Assembly: GCA_030427245.1 (NCBI GenBank)
Contig: JAUHXA010000003.1
Coordinates: 1 to 64,000, forward strand
Length of the DNA: 64,000 bases
Direction: 5' to 3'
From: Bacteroidia bacterium
GTDB taxonomy: Bacteria > Bacteroidota > Bacteroidia > Chitinophagales > UBA2359
Under the pieces are notes generated by a model that searched no databases, had not been told where the DNA came from, and saw nothing but the letters and a program-made list of their open reading frames with translations. Within the stretch, counting starts at the first letter, position 1; every line of letters starts with the position of its first letter. Both the position numbers and the translations under genes were made by a program. Positions 1 to 7,835 of the stretch are shown here, one piece after another.

Positions 1-2
1 AT

Positions 3-401
3 CAATGGTTACACAATCCCTATTTGATTTCCGAAACAGCCAATAATTTAGCAGCAGGAAACTATACTGTTATTATCTCCACTGAAAACAATCAACAAAT
101 ATATATCCGACATTTTGAAATAATAGAGGAGGAACTGACAGATATAGAAAATCATTTGGTAGAAGATTTGAGTATTTACCCTACTTTGGTCACTGAATTT
201 GTTCAAATTGACTTACCTTCAACAGAATCAGAATACGACATTGAAGTATTTGATCAAAGTGGTAGATTGGTAGATAAGAAGGAAGTAGGTAGATTTCAAC
301 CTAAGATCTTACTACAAACCCAACTTTACCCCAAAGGAATGTATTTTGTATCTATGAGTAACGAACAAGGCCGATATGTAGGCAAGTTTATTCGACAATA
401 A
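3..401 (+). CDS. C-terminal fragment of a secreted protein with T9SS type A sorting domain
   Basis: The frame is open from the left edge, so the true start lies outside the window and only the last 132 or so residues are visible. The last 80 residues have the look of a type IX secretion system type A sorting domain: a segment LSIYPTLVTEFVQI, then a beta-rich stretch (DIEVFDQSGRLVDKKEV) and the terminal pattern LYPKGMYFVSMSNEQGRYVGKFIRQ split over two strands, ending in the usual basic Lys-Phe-Ile-Arg. Such domains direct cargo through the outer membrane of Bacteroidota and are cut off afterwards. The cargo function cannot be judged from what is present. A strong hairpin terminator follows 27 nt after the stop codon. 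Confidence 0.85.
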   Translation, partial: QWLHNPYLISETANNLAAGNYTVIISTENNQQIYIRHFEIIEEELTDIENHLVEDLSIYPTLVTEFVQIDLPSTESEYDIEVFDQSGRLVDKKEVGRFQPKILLQTQLYPKGMYFVSMSNEQGRYVGKFIRQ

Positions 402-428
402 TTTTGAACTAACTTTACTATTATTCAA

Positions 429-465
429 AACAAAAAGCGAGCTGATAATCAGCTCGCTTTTTGTT
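429..465. terminator. Bidirectional intrinsic terminator
   Basis: Perfect 17-bp stem (429-445 with 449-465) around a TAA loop, GC-rich in its inner half and flanked by A-run/T-run arms, so it can work in both directions. It sits between the T9SS cargo gene on the plus strand and the acetyltransferase-like gene on the minus strand, which converge here. Confidence 0.85.
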
Positions 466-503
466 TCTTGCCTTCAATTTCATTTTCTATCAGGGCTTTT
501 CTT

Positions 504-1700
504 TTACTTGAAAGGATGCCGTTGCTCCCAATCATCATCTCTCAAACGGTTGATAATTGGCACCAATACTCGATTGCCAATAAAATTTTGATGACGCATA
601 AAGCTATTAGAATTGACAGGAACAGCTCCAACTGTGCTTTTGATTTCGTGTGCTGTTCGTCCAAAAGCAAGTGTTTTGACTCTATACTTGATTGCCTCAT
701 TCACCAAGTCATAGAGTATATTAGCGTACAAACCATGACTACGATTCAAGCTATGTTGATAGCCTACATAGTGAGCTTCTAAGTGATGCTCTGTCACAAA
801 ATAGCTAATAAACCCCACCAATTCTTCTTTAAGATAGTAGGCCAGAATTTTGAATTGGCTGTTGAACTGTCTTTTCAATTCCACAAAATACTGAGCAGCA
901 GCAGAAAGCAAATTGATTTCTGCCCCATCCGCCATTTCTATGTAGAGTTGGTGAATAGTCTGTATATTGGCTTGAATATCTTCAATATTTAAATCTTTCC
1001 GAACCAAATCTTTGCCCTTTTTTCGATAACTTTTGGTACGAGTTCGATATTTAGAAGTCATACTTTGGAGGTAGTCTTCAAAACAATACCATTCTTCACG
1101 CATAGGTAAAACCATGTCGGGAAGTCCAGCCACCTCTTTATAACCTTGTGTATTTAAAAACCGAGCATGCTTTAATACATTTTCTTCAAATTCCTTCACC
1201 ATTACTGCATCAACCGTATCTTTTTTTGATTTTTCAACCTGAATGATGTGGTCAATTGCCTTATTAAGTTCACAAAAAGCTTCGTCCGCTTCTATTTTGG
1301 TAGAATAGTAAAATCCATGCTGCCCTGAAATAAAAGGATTGCCGCAAATCAACATTCTCGTTTCCATATTATTCACTTTCGAGCGCATGTAATTCTTGAA
1401 CAACACCCCCATATTTTGCAGCCATCTATCTTTCTTTTCTTCCAACTGAAGATTGCTTCCTTCAATGCGAACCAATGCTATAAAAGCCCAAGCAACAGGC
1501 TCTCCACCTTTCAGCATTGTTACATAGCGTACTCCTACCGAATCAATATGAGCTTGTTCAAAAGCAGTTAAATATTTTCGATGTAAGAAAGTCTGAGAAA
1601 GAGGAATACAATTGTCCCAAAATCCAACAGGAATTTGATGGATAGAGTCGAAAAACTTCAATTCAATGGTTTGGGCTGCAACATTTTCTTGAGCTTTCAT
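504..1700 (-). CDS. GNAT/FemAB-like acyltransferase (peptidogalycan biosynthesis-like)
   Basis: The frame encodes up to 445 residues from an ATG at 1841. I prefer the ATG at 1700 (398 residues), because the extra 47 residues are a low-complexity Ser/Thr/Asn stretch and the conserved-looking fold begins just after 1700 (IELKFFDSIHQIP). The C-terminal half resembles the acetyltransferase-6 type GNAT fold, with ILAYYLKEELVGFIS as the central strands and an acyl-CoA loop region near the segment YANILYDLVNEA. Proteins of this kind transfer acyl or aminoacyl groups, but the substrate is unknown here. The gene stands alone, transcribed toward the bidirectional terminator. Family assignment is by overall pattern, not by a strict motif. 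The longer start at 1841 remains possible. Confidence 0.6.
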   Translation of the reverse strand: MKAQENVAAQTIELKFFDSIHQIPVGFWDNCIPLSQTFLHRKYLTAFEQAHIDSVGVRYVTMLKGGEPVAWAFIALVRIEGSNLQLEEKKDRWLQNMGVLFKNYMRSKVNNMETRMLICGNPFISGQHGFYYSTKIEADEAFCELNKAIDHIIQVEKSKKDTVDAVMVKEFEENVLKHARFLNTQGYKEVAGLPDMVLPMREEWYCFEDYLQSMTSKYRTRTKSYRKKGKDLVRKDLNIEDIQANIQTIHQLYIEMADGAEINLLSAAAQYFVELKRQFNSQFKILAYYLKEELVGFISYFVTEHHLEAHYVGYQHSLNRSHGLYANILYDLVNEAIKYRVKTLAFGRTAHEIKSTVGAVPVNSNSFMRHQNFIGNRVLVPIINRLRDDDWEQRHPFK

Positions 1701-1979
1701 GGCGGTCAAAGGGCAGAGGGTTAAGCTATTGTTACAAGTAGAGGTAGAAGTATTAAACATCAGAGTACTTGCTGTTTTTGATGAAGGATAAGGAATAGTA
1801 AAATCTTTGGTATCATTAACAGAACTGTTAAGGTAGCCCATCAGTTCTCATAAAAATTGTTAAATCAACGACATTAGAAGTATTAAATACGTCATTATAA
1901 CGGATTTAGCTCTATTGTATTGTAACAATAAAAATCGTCAATTGATTCCAAAGGCGTGCAAATTTAACCTTTTTTAGCT

Positions 1980-1987
1980 TACCTTTG
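1980..1987 (+). promoter_or_regulatory. Bacteroidota -7 box TACCTTTG
   Basis: Exact match to TAnnTTTG ahead of the aminotransferase gene. No convincing -33 element is visible. It implies a leader of roughly 110-150 nt that contains the dispersed 54-bp element. Confidence 0.4.
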
Positions 1988-2038
1988 CGACGCATTTGGT
2001 TTATTCTTTTGAGAGTTATTTTCATTTGTTTATTTTTT

Positions 2039-2092
2039 CTTTTTGAAGGTCAGAGGGAACTTACCATAAATGAAATAATCATTTCCCTTTGT
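2039..2092 (+). repeat. Dispersed 54-bp element, copy 1
   Basis: Matches positions 22830-22883 at 46 of 54 bases without gaps (core AAGGTCAGA-GGAACTTACCAT and CCCTTTGT). It lies just upstream of the aminotransferase start. The second copy also lies upstream of a plus-strand gene. No coding or structural role is obvious. Confidence 0.7.
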
Positions 2093-2139
2093 ATTCTCAA
2101 ACTTCAATGCCTAAATCAAACTTCAACCAATATAAAAAC

Positions 2140-3351
2140 ATGCAAGTTTTAGAAAAAACAACAGTTTTATCAAATCGAATCATCAATTTGGCAGAATCTG
2201 CCACACTCAAAATGGCTGCTCTTGCCCGTCAATTGAAGCAGCAAGGAAAAGATGTCATCAATTTGAGTATTGGAGAACCAGATTTCGGTACTCCTGAACA
2301 CATCAAAGAAGCTGCCATTCAAGCTATCAAAGAAGGACATTCTCATTACACGCCTGTTCCTGGCTACCTAGACCTACGACAAGCAATTGTCCAAAAATTG
2401 AAACGAGACAATAATTTGGACTATACGCCCAATCAAATCATAGTTTCGACAGGAGCAAAGCAATCTTTGGCGAATGTTATTTTGAGTACAGTCAATCCCG
2501 GTGAAGAAGTAATCATGCCGATTCCCTATTGGGTGAGTTATGCCGCACAGGTAGAGTTGGCGGAAGGTGTTTTGATTGAAGTACCTACTTCTTTGGAGAA
2601 CAAGTTCAAAATCACTCCTGAAGATTTGGAAGCGGCGATTACTTCAAAAACCAAACTTTTTGTATTTTCTTCTCCCTGCAATCCAACAGGTTCACTTTAT
2701 ACCAAAGAAGAACTACGAGCTTTGGCAGAAGTTTTTGCTCGACACGAACAAGTCTATATCATTTCCGATGAAATTTACGAACACATCACCTTTGAAGGCA
2801 AACACGAAAGCATTGCTCAGTTTGACTTTATCAAAGACCGAGTAGTCGTTGTCAATGGCTTGTCCAAAGGTTTTGCCATGACAGGTTGGAGATTGGGTTA
2901 CATTGCTGCACCGCTAGAAATTGCAAAAGCTTGTGATAAAATGCAGGGCCAGTTTACTTCTGGAACTTGTGCTATTACTCAACGAGCAGCTATTGCAGCT
3001 TTGACTGGCACATTAGAGCCTACTTATGCCATGCGTGAACAATTCAAACAACGAAGAAAGCTGGTTTTAGACTTATTGAACGACATCCAAGGTGTTCAAA
3101 CTTACACACCAAATGGTGCTTTTTATGTTTTTCCCGATGTCAGCTATTATTTGGGCAAATCTGACGGTAATACGACTATCAAAAATGTAGATGACTTGTG
3201 TATATACTTACTCAATGATTGTCATGTTTCGGTTGTCACAGGCGCAGCTTTTGGCAACGACCAATGTATCCGCCTTTCGTATGCGGCTTCAAGCGAACAA
3301 TTGATCGAAGCACTGAGACGCATCAAAGAAAGTTTGGCAAAATTGAGCTGA
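2140..3351 (+). CDS. Pyridoxal-phosphate aminotransferase, aspartate aminotransferase type
   Basis: A class I/II fold-type I aminotransferase of the aspartate transaminase Ib group, moving the amino group between aspartate (or a similar amino acid) and 2-oxoglutarate in the cytoplasm. With the start at 2140 it has 403 residues, normal for the family. Key features are NPTG at 181-184, the Asp of ISDEIYE at 210, the PLP lysine K243 in GLSKGFAMTGWRLGY, and an arginine near 378 in CIRLSY that would bind the substrate carboxylate. In-frame starts also exist at 2089 (TTG) and 2107 (ATG). I choose 2140 because relatives begin shortly before the segment VLSNRIINLAESAT. The 3' end is followed by a 7-bp tandem repeat. 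Exact substrate range is not decided by sequence. Confidence 0.9.
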   Translation: MQVLEKTTVLSNRIINLAESATLKMAALARQLKQQGKDVINLSIGEPDFGTPEHIKEAAIQAIKEGHSHYTPVPGYLDLRQAIVQKLKRDNNLDYTPNQIIVSTGAKQSLANVILSTVNPGEEVIMPIPYWVSYAAQVELAEGVLIEVPTSLENKFKITPEDLEAAITSKTKLFVFSSPCNPTGSLYTKEELRALAEVFARHEQVYIISDEIYEHITFEGKHESIAQFDFIKDRVVVVNGLSKGFAMTGWRLGYIAAPLEIAKACDKMQGQFTSGTCAITQRAAIAALTGTLEPTYAMREQFKQRRKLVLDLLNDIQGVQTYTPNGAFYVFPDVSYYLGKSDGNTTIKNVDDLCIYLLNDCHVSVVTGAAFGNDQCIRLSYAASSEQLIEALRRIKESLAKLS

Positions 3352-3366
3352 GGGGCAAGATGATAA

Positions 3367-3435
<69 letters not shown>

Positions 3436-3462
3436 ATTAAAAAACCATAAATATTCGTACTC

Positions 3463-4467
3463 GTGACAAACAGCAGTGCTATTATCAACATTTTTAAATC
3501 TTTTGAACGACTAAAAGTGCTTATAGTGGGAGATGTAATGGTGGACAGTTATATCTTTGGTCATACCAACCGCATTTCTCCTGAAGCTCCTATTCCCATA
3601 GTGGAAGTCTATAAAAAAGAAAGCCGTTTGGGTGGTGCTGCAAATGTTGCCTTGAATGTCAAAGAATTGGGAGCAACTCCCCTACTCTGTTCTGTTGTTG
3701 GAGATGATTACGAGGGACATGCCTTCAAACGCTACCTCCAGGCTAATCACATTGATCCTGCTTACATTATTCTCGACCAAGAACGCAAAACCACCGTTAA
3801 AACTCGTGTGGTCAGCCGCAACAATCAACTCATCCGATTCGACTCAGAACAACGTGACCTATTGGATGCCAAAACCGAATTATTGCTCATTGACAACATC
3901 ATAGACATCCTTTATCGAACGAAACCTGATGTGGTTATTTTGCAGGACTACAATAAGGGTGTACTAACTCCGAAGGTAATTGCCAGTATTATTTACAACA
4001 GCAATCAGATGGAAATTCCCGTAGCAGTTGATCCCAAAAAAGATAATTTTTTCCTATACAAAGGCTGTACACTCTTTAAGCCAAATCTTCGAGAAGCTTC
4101 TGACGGATTGGCAACCGTTTTAAATCCGGGAAGACCCGAAAGTTTGGTTTCGGCCGATGAACAATTGAGAGCCATTTTAAACAACACTTATACTATTATC
4201 ACTTTATCCGAAAAAGGTATTTTTGTAGGAATGGAGGGCGACCACGAAATCATTCCCGCTTACTTACGCAACATCGTGGATGTATCAGGAGCAGGTGATA
4301 CGGTCATAAGTATGCTCGCTTTGGGTTTAGCACTCGGTTTGGACATATTTGCAACCACCGAATTGGCAAATATTGCAGCGGGAATGGTTTGCGAAAGGGT
4401 CGGTGTAGTAGCTGTGGATAGAGATGCTTTATTGAAGGAATCAGCAGCTTTTTTAAGTGAAGAATAA
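3463..4467 (+). CDS. hldA: D-glycero-beta-D-manno-heptose-7-phosphate kinase (PfkB family)
   Basis: A ribokinase/PfkB-fold kinase that most likely phosphorylates heptose 7-phosphate at C1 in the ADP-heptose pathway for lipopolysaccharide core. The 334 residues match the kinase half of bifunctional HldE/RfaE; the nucleotidyltransferase half is absent, so that step must be encoded elsewhere. Visible motifs are VGDVMVDSY near 22-30, the RLGGAANVA substrate region at 55-63, VDPKKDNF at 189-196, and the C-terminal anion-hole motif DVSGAGDT at 273-280 with D279 as catalytic base. The start is a GTG; no ATG lies close by. A related PfkB sugar kinase function cannot be excluded, but the N-terminal region fits RfaE best. 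Confidence 0.85.
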   Translation: MTNSSAIINIFKSFERLKVLIVGDVMVDSYIFGHTNRISPEAPIPIVEVYKKESRLGGAANVALNVKELGATPLLCSVVGDDYEGHAFKRYLQANHIDPAYIILDQERKTTVKTRVVSRNNQLIRFDSEQRDLLDAKTELLLIDNIIDILYRTKPDVVILQDYNKGVLTPKVIASIIYNSNQMEIPVAVDPKKDNFFLYKGCTLFKPNLREASDGLATVLNPGRPESLVSADEQLRAILNNTYTIITLSEKGIFVGMEGDHEIIPAYLRNIVDVSGAGDTVISMLALGLALGLDIFATTELANIAAGMVCERVGVVAVDRDALLKESAAFLSEE

Positions 4468-4599
4468 ATTCAGATTTTTAAATGCAAAATTCGCATTTAC
4501 GTTCCTTTGATAAAATATTGAACAATTTATACTTCAACCTTTTCTTACTTCAATTGTTCTGTTGTCCTTATCTTCATTCCAAACCAACAATAATTGAGT

Positions 4600-6084
4600 A
4601 TGAAAATCTTGCTGACTGGCGCAAATGGTTATATCGGAAAACGTCTCTTACTTGCACTCACCGAACAAGGTCATGAAGTACATTGTACCGTTAGAGACAA
4701 ACGTCGCTTTCGTTTGGGGGAACGTTTCCAAAACAAACAGTTGATTCATATTTGGGAATGTGATTTATTGGACGAAACCACTTGTTTACATCTACCCATA
4801 GAGATTGACGTTGCCTTTTACCTCGTTCACTCCATGAGTAGCAACTCCAACAAATTTAGTGAGTTGGAGCAGAGAATGGCGAAAAACTTCAAAGAGTACA
4901 TCAATACGACTTCTGCCCAGCAAATAATTTATCTTAGCGGAATTGTGAATGATTCTGAACTATCCAAACACCTGCAATCGAGGTTCAACACCGAAAATAT
5001 TCTCAAAGAAAGCAATGTTCCGGTCACCATTCTTCGAGCAGCCATCATCATTGGCTCGGGAAGTGCTTCTTTTGAAATCATACGAGATTTGGTCGAGAAA
5101 TTGCCTGTTATGATTGCACCCAAATGGCTGAATACCAAATGTCAGCCTATCAGCATTCGAGACACTTTGAATTACCTGCAAGGGGTCATGATGCAGTCTG
5201 AAGCATACAACCGGAGTTTCGACATCGGTGGTCCCGACATTTTGACCTACAAAGAAATGTTGTTACAATTTGGGGAAGTTCGTGGCCTCAAAAGATTCAT
5301 TTTTACCGTTCCTGTATTTAGCCCTCGTTTGTCTTCCTATTGGCTCTACTTTGTCACTTCAACTTCTTACAAATTGGCGGTCAGCTTGGTGGACAGTATG
5401 AGGAACGAGGTAATTGTTAAAAACAATGACATTGATAAAATCGTAACTACTGAAAAAATTGGTTATAAAAAAGCTGTTGCATTAGCTTTTGACATCATCC
5501 AACAAAGTGCAGTTATTTCGAGTTGGAAAGATGCGGTCGTTAGTGGAAAAATTGATGAAAACTATACCGACTTTATCCAAGTTCCTCAACAAGCTTGTTT
5601 TCGCGACAGTCGTAGCTTTCCATTTCCCAAAGAGGATACTTCCAAGGTTTTAAACAACTTATGGCAGATTGGAGGTCAACGTGGCTGGTACGCCTACAAC
5701 ACACTGTGGATGATTCGAGGATATTTGGATAAAATAGTGGGGGGGGTTGGCCTTAGAAGGGGAAGGCGAAATGCTCTTCAACTCACCGAGGGCGATGCTT
5801 TAGATTTTTGGCGAGTTTTGGTAGCCGATAAACCCAAAAAACGCCTACTGCTTTTCGCAGAAATGAAAGTCCCAGGAGAAGCATGGCTTGAGTTTACTAT
5901 TGAAGAAGGGAAAGATATAAAAACCAATATTTTACACCAAAAAGCTACTTTTCGTCCCAAAGGACTCTTGGGAAGATTGTATTGGTACAGCGTATATCCA
6001 CTTCATTTTTTGGTCTTTCCAGGAATGGCAAAGGGAATTATTGACTATAATGCTGAAACTAAGAACAATATGACAGCTTATTAA
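4600..6084 (+). CDS. SDR-family NAD(P)-binding protein with C-terminal DUF2867
   Basis: The N-terminal part is a Rossmann domain of the atypical/extended SDR type with GANGYIG at 7-13, as in NmrA/YbjT-like proteins. The C-terminal third fits DUF2867, with an RGRR-containing strand and a terminal hydrophobic stretch. Proteins with this architecture are annotated as NAD(P)H-binding oxidoreductases or epimerases, and their substrate is unknown. An in-frame TTG lies 6 nt upstream; the ATG at 4600 directly precedes KILLTG and is the better start (494 residues). The coding sequence contains an uninterrupted run of eight G at 5739-5746 within the IVGGVGLRRG segment; the frame is intact across it. 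The gene lies 130 nt after the heptose kinase on the same strand. Confidence 0.85.
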   Translation: MKILLTGANGYIGKRLLLALTEQGHEVHCTVRDKRRFRLGERFQNKQLIHIWECDLLDETTCLHLPIEIDVAFYLVHSMSSNSNKFSELEQRMAKNFKEYINTTSAQQIIYLSGIVNDSELSKHLQSRFNTENILKESNVPVTILRAAIIIGSGSASFEIIRDLVEKLPVMIAPKWLNTKCQPISIRDTLNYLQGVMMQSEAYNRSFDIGGPDILTYKEMLLQFGEVRGLKRFIFTVPVFSPRLSSYWLYFVTSTSYKLAVSLVDSMRNEVIVKNNDIDKIVTTEKIGYKKAVALAFDIIQQSAVISSWKDAVVSGKIDENYTDFIQVPQQACFRDSRSFPFPKEDTSKVLNNLWQIGGQRGWYAYNTLWMIRGYLDKIVGGVGLRRGRRNALQLTEGDALDFWRVLVADKPKKRLLLFAEMKVPGEAWLEFTIEEGKDIKTNILHQKATFRPKGLLGRLYWYSVYPLHFLVFPGMAKGIIDYNAETKNNMTAY

Positions 6085-6209
6085 AATTCGCAAGTTTAGC
6101 TGTAAGAAAAACAGTCCAATTGATCTGTTGAATATAATACGTTTACATTTAAAACATTTGTCTGTTAAAATTCATTAGATACTGTGACTTCAAAAATAAA
6201 ACCAAAATA

Positions 6210-6656
6210 ATGAGATTTCTATTCATCACTTTTTTCTCAATTTTCCTATTTGCCTGTTCTTCTGACAGTACTGATAAAAAATCGGCTATCAAAAAACCTG
6301 AAGAATTGTCAAATAATACCGAAGAGATACACCTAAAGCCTAAGCAGGCGAATGAATCCTTGGACAAACTTCTTAACCAAATATGGGAGTTACCGAAAGT
6401 GCAAGAGCGTTCTGAATATGTCCAAAAGGAGACAAAGGGTGAGCGAAAATTGAAGATAGAAATTCAACAAGAACCCACGAAGGCAGATCCTTATTACTGG
6501 GTCAAAGTAGGAGAAGACAATGGAATGAGTTTTGTTTCCCACTTTCTATTTGCAATCGATCCTAATACGAATGAAATCTTTTATTACGATAGCTTGACTG
6601 GAGAGAAAATGACAGTGGAAGAATGGGGAAAGGTGGAGGAAATGCCCATAGAATGA
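6210..6656 (+). CDS. Small lipoprotein of unknown function
   Basis: A 148-residue protein with a short hydrophobic leader and a lipobox ending in LFAC, placing the lipidated cysteine at position 16, followed by Ser/Asp-rich sequence. The mature part is charged, with a conserved-looking C-terminal beta segment (YYWVKVGEDNGMSFVSHFLF) that ends with TGEKMTVEEWGKVEE. I do not recognise the family. It would be anchored in the inner or outer membrane. It is preceded by about 125 bp without other genes. Confidence 0.75.
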   Translation: MRFLFITFFSIFLFACSSDSTDKKSAIKKPEELSNNTEEIHLKPKQANESLDKLLNQIWELPKVQERSEYVQKETKGERKLKIEIQQEPTKADPYYWVKVGEDNGMSFVSHFLFAIDPNTNEIFYYDSLTGEKMTVEEWGKVEEMPIE

Positions 6657-6854
6657 TGTCTTTTTTAAATCAGAAACTAATTTCATAGACTTCATCCCAA
6701 AAATCAAAAGTAATTGATTATCAATAACATTCCAAGAAAAGGCATAATCTCATAGCGACAGCATCAAGATTACAAATCCCCCCAAATGCTTGATTTACAA
6801 TATATGTGTTTCAATGGAGAAAAGATGTCACCTTGATGCTGAATGATGACCTAC

Positions 6855-6991
6855 TTCATACTACTGTACATTTTTAATTCAACCACAAAAGGCACAAAGA
6901 AAACAAAAGTAAAGAACTGAAATTCAACTACCTCTTTTGTGCCCTTTTGATACTTTTATGGTTCAAAAATCATTTTGTACAGTAGTATGAA
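6855..6991. mobile_element. MITE-like element with 16-bp terminal inverted repeats
   Basis: A 137-bp non-coding unit bounded by perfect 16-bp inverted repeats, TTCATACTACTGTACA at 6855-6870 and its complement at 6976-6991. Inside them the arms stay partly complementary (ACAAAAGGCACAAAG against CTTTTGTGCCCTTTTG), so the whole unit can fold back. It is flanked by a 5-bp direct repeat CCTAC at 6850-6854 and 6992-6996, the mark of transposition. It ends 7 nt from the fabG stop codon. It has no room for a transposase, so it would need one supplied in trans. No second copy was seen in the window. Confidence 0.75.
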
Positions 6992-6998
6992 CCTACTT

Positions 6999-7745
6999 CT
7001 AACAATTCATCGCCCCACAAACGCTAATCACTTGTCCCGAGACATAGCTCGACATATCCGAAGCTAAGAATAAGCATACATCTGCCACTTCTTCGACATT
7101 ACCAAAACGTTTCAGAGGAATGGATTTAAGATAGGCATCTCGCACCTCGTCTTTGAGTTCATCGGTCATTTCAGTAGCAATAAAGCCTGGTGCTACGGCA
7201 TTGCAGCGAATGTTTCGTGAGCCGACTTCTTGTGCTATGGATTTAGAAAAGCCAATAATTCCCGCTTTTGAAGCGGCATAATTGGATTGTCCTGCATTAC
7301 CTCTCATCCCTACTATTGAAGTGATGTTGATGATGGAACCTTTGCGAGTTTTCATCATTGAGCGAATGCTGTTTTTGGTGAGATTAAAGACCGAATTGAG
7401 GTTGGTTTGAATAACATCGCTCCACTGTTGTTCATTCATTCTTACAATCAAGGTGTCACGAGTGATCCCTGCATTGTTCACCAAGATGTCAATCGCTCCA
7501 AACTCTTTTATGACTTCTTTGCACAAACTTTCGGCAGCCTCAAAATCGGCGGCATCGGATTGATATCCTTTGGCTTGCACACCAAAACTCTTCAATTCTT
7601 CTTCTAATGTTTGTGCTTTTTCGACCGAAGAACGATAAGTAAATACTACATTAGCACCTTCTTGAGCAAATTTGATGGCAATTCCTCGACCAATACCTCT
7701 TGTTGCGCCCGAAATCAGGGCAGTTTTATTCTCCAATAATCCCAT
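6999..7745 (-). CDS. fabG: 3-oxoacyl-[acyl-carrier-protein] reductase FabG
   Basis: NADPH-dependent reduction of 3-oxoacyl-ACP in fatty acid elongation. At 248 residues it has the standard length. It shows the classical SDR motifs: nucleotide loop GATRGIGRG at 13-21, NNAG at 90-93, the catalytic N115, S143 in NITSIVG, and YAASK at 156-160. The C-terminal segment ends in SSYVSGQVISVCGAMNC, as in FabG, where the last residues take part in the tetramer. The gene is not next to other fab genes; the operon at 25-30 kb carries fabH, accB and accC. A MITE-like insertion lies immediately beyond the stop codon. Confidence 0.92.
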   Translation of the reverse strand: MGLLENKTALISGATRGIGRGIAIKFAQEGANVVFTYRSSVEKAQTLEEELKSFGVQAKGYQSDAADFEAAESLCKEVIKEFGAIDILVNNAGITRDTLIVRMNEQQWSDVIQTNLNSVFNLTKNSIRSMMKTRKGSIINITSIVGMRGNAGQSNYAASKAGIIGFSKSIAQEVGSRNIRCNAVAPGFIATEMTDELKDEVRDAYLKSIPLKRFGNVEEVADVCLFLASDMSSYVSGQVISVCGAMNC

Positions 7746-7835
7746 GAATCATTATCTTTTTAGTTCCAATTTTCGCTTTTTGATTTGTATCTCTACAAAA
7801 CGAAAACCATATTTATTGTTTGTTTCTAAGTATTT

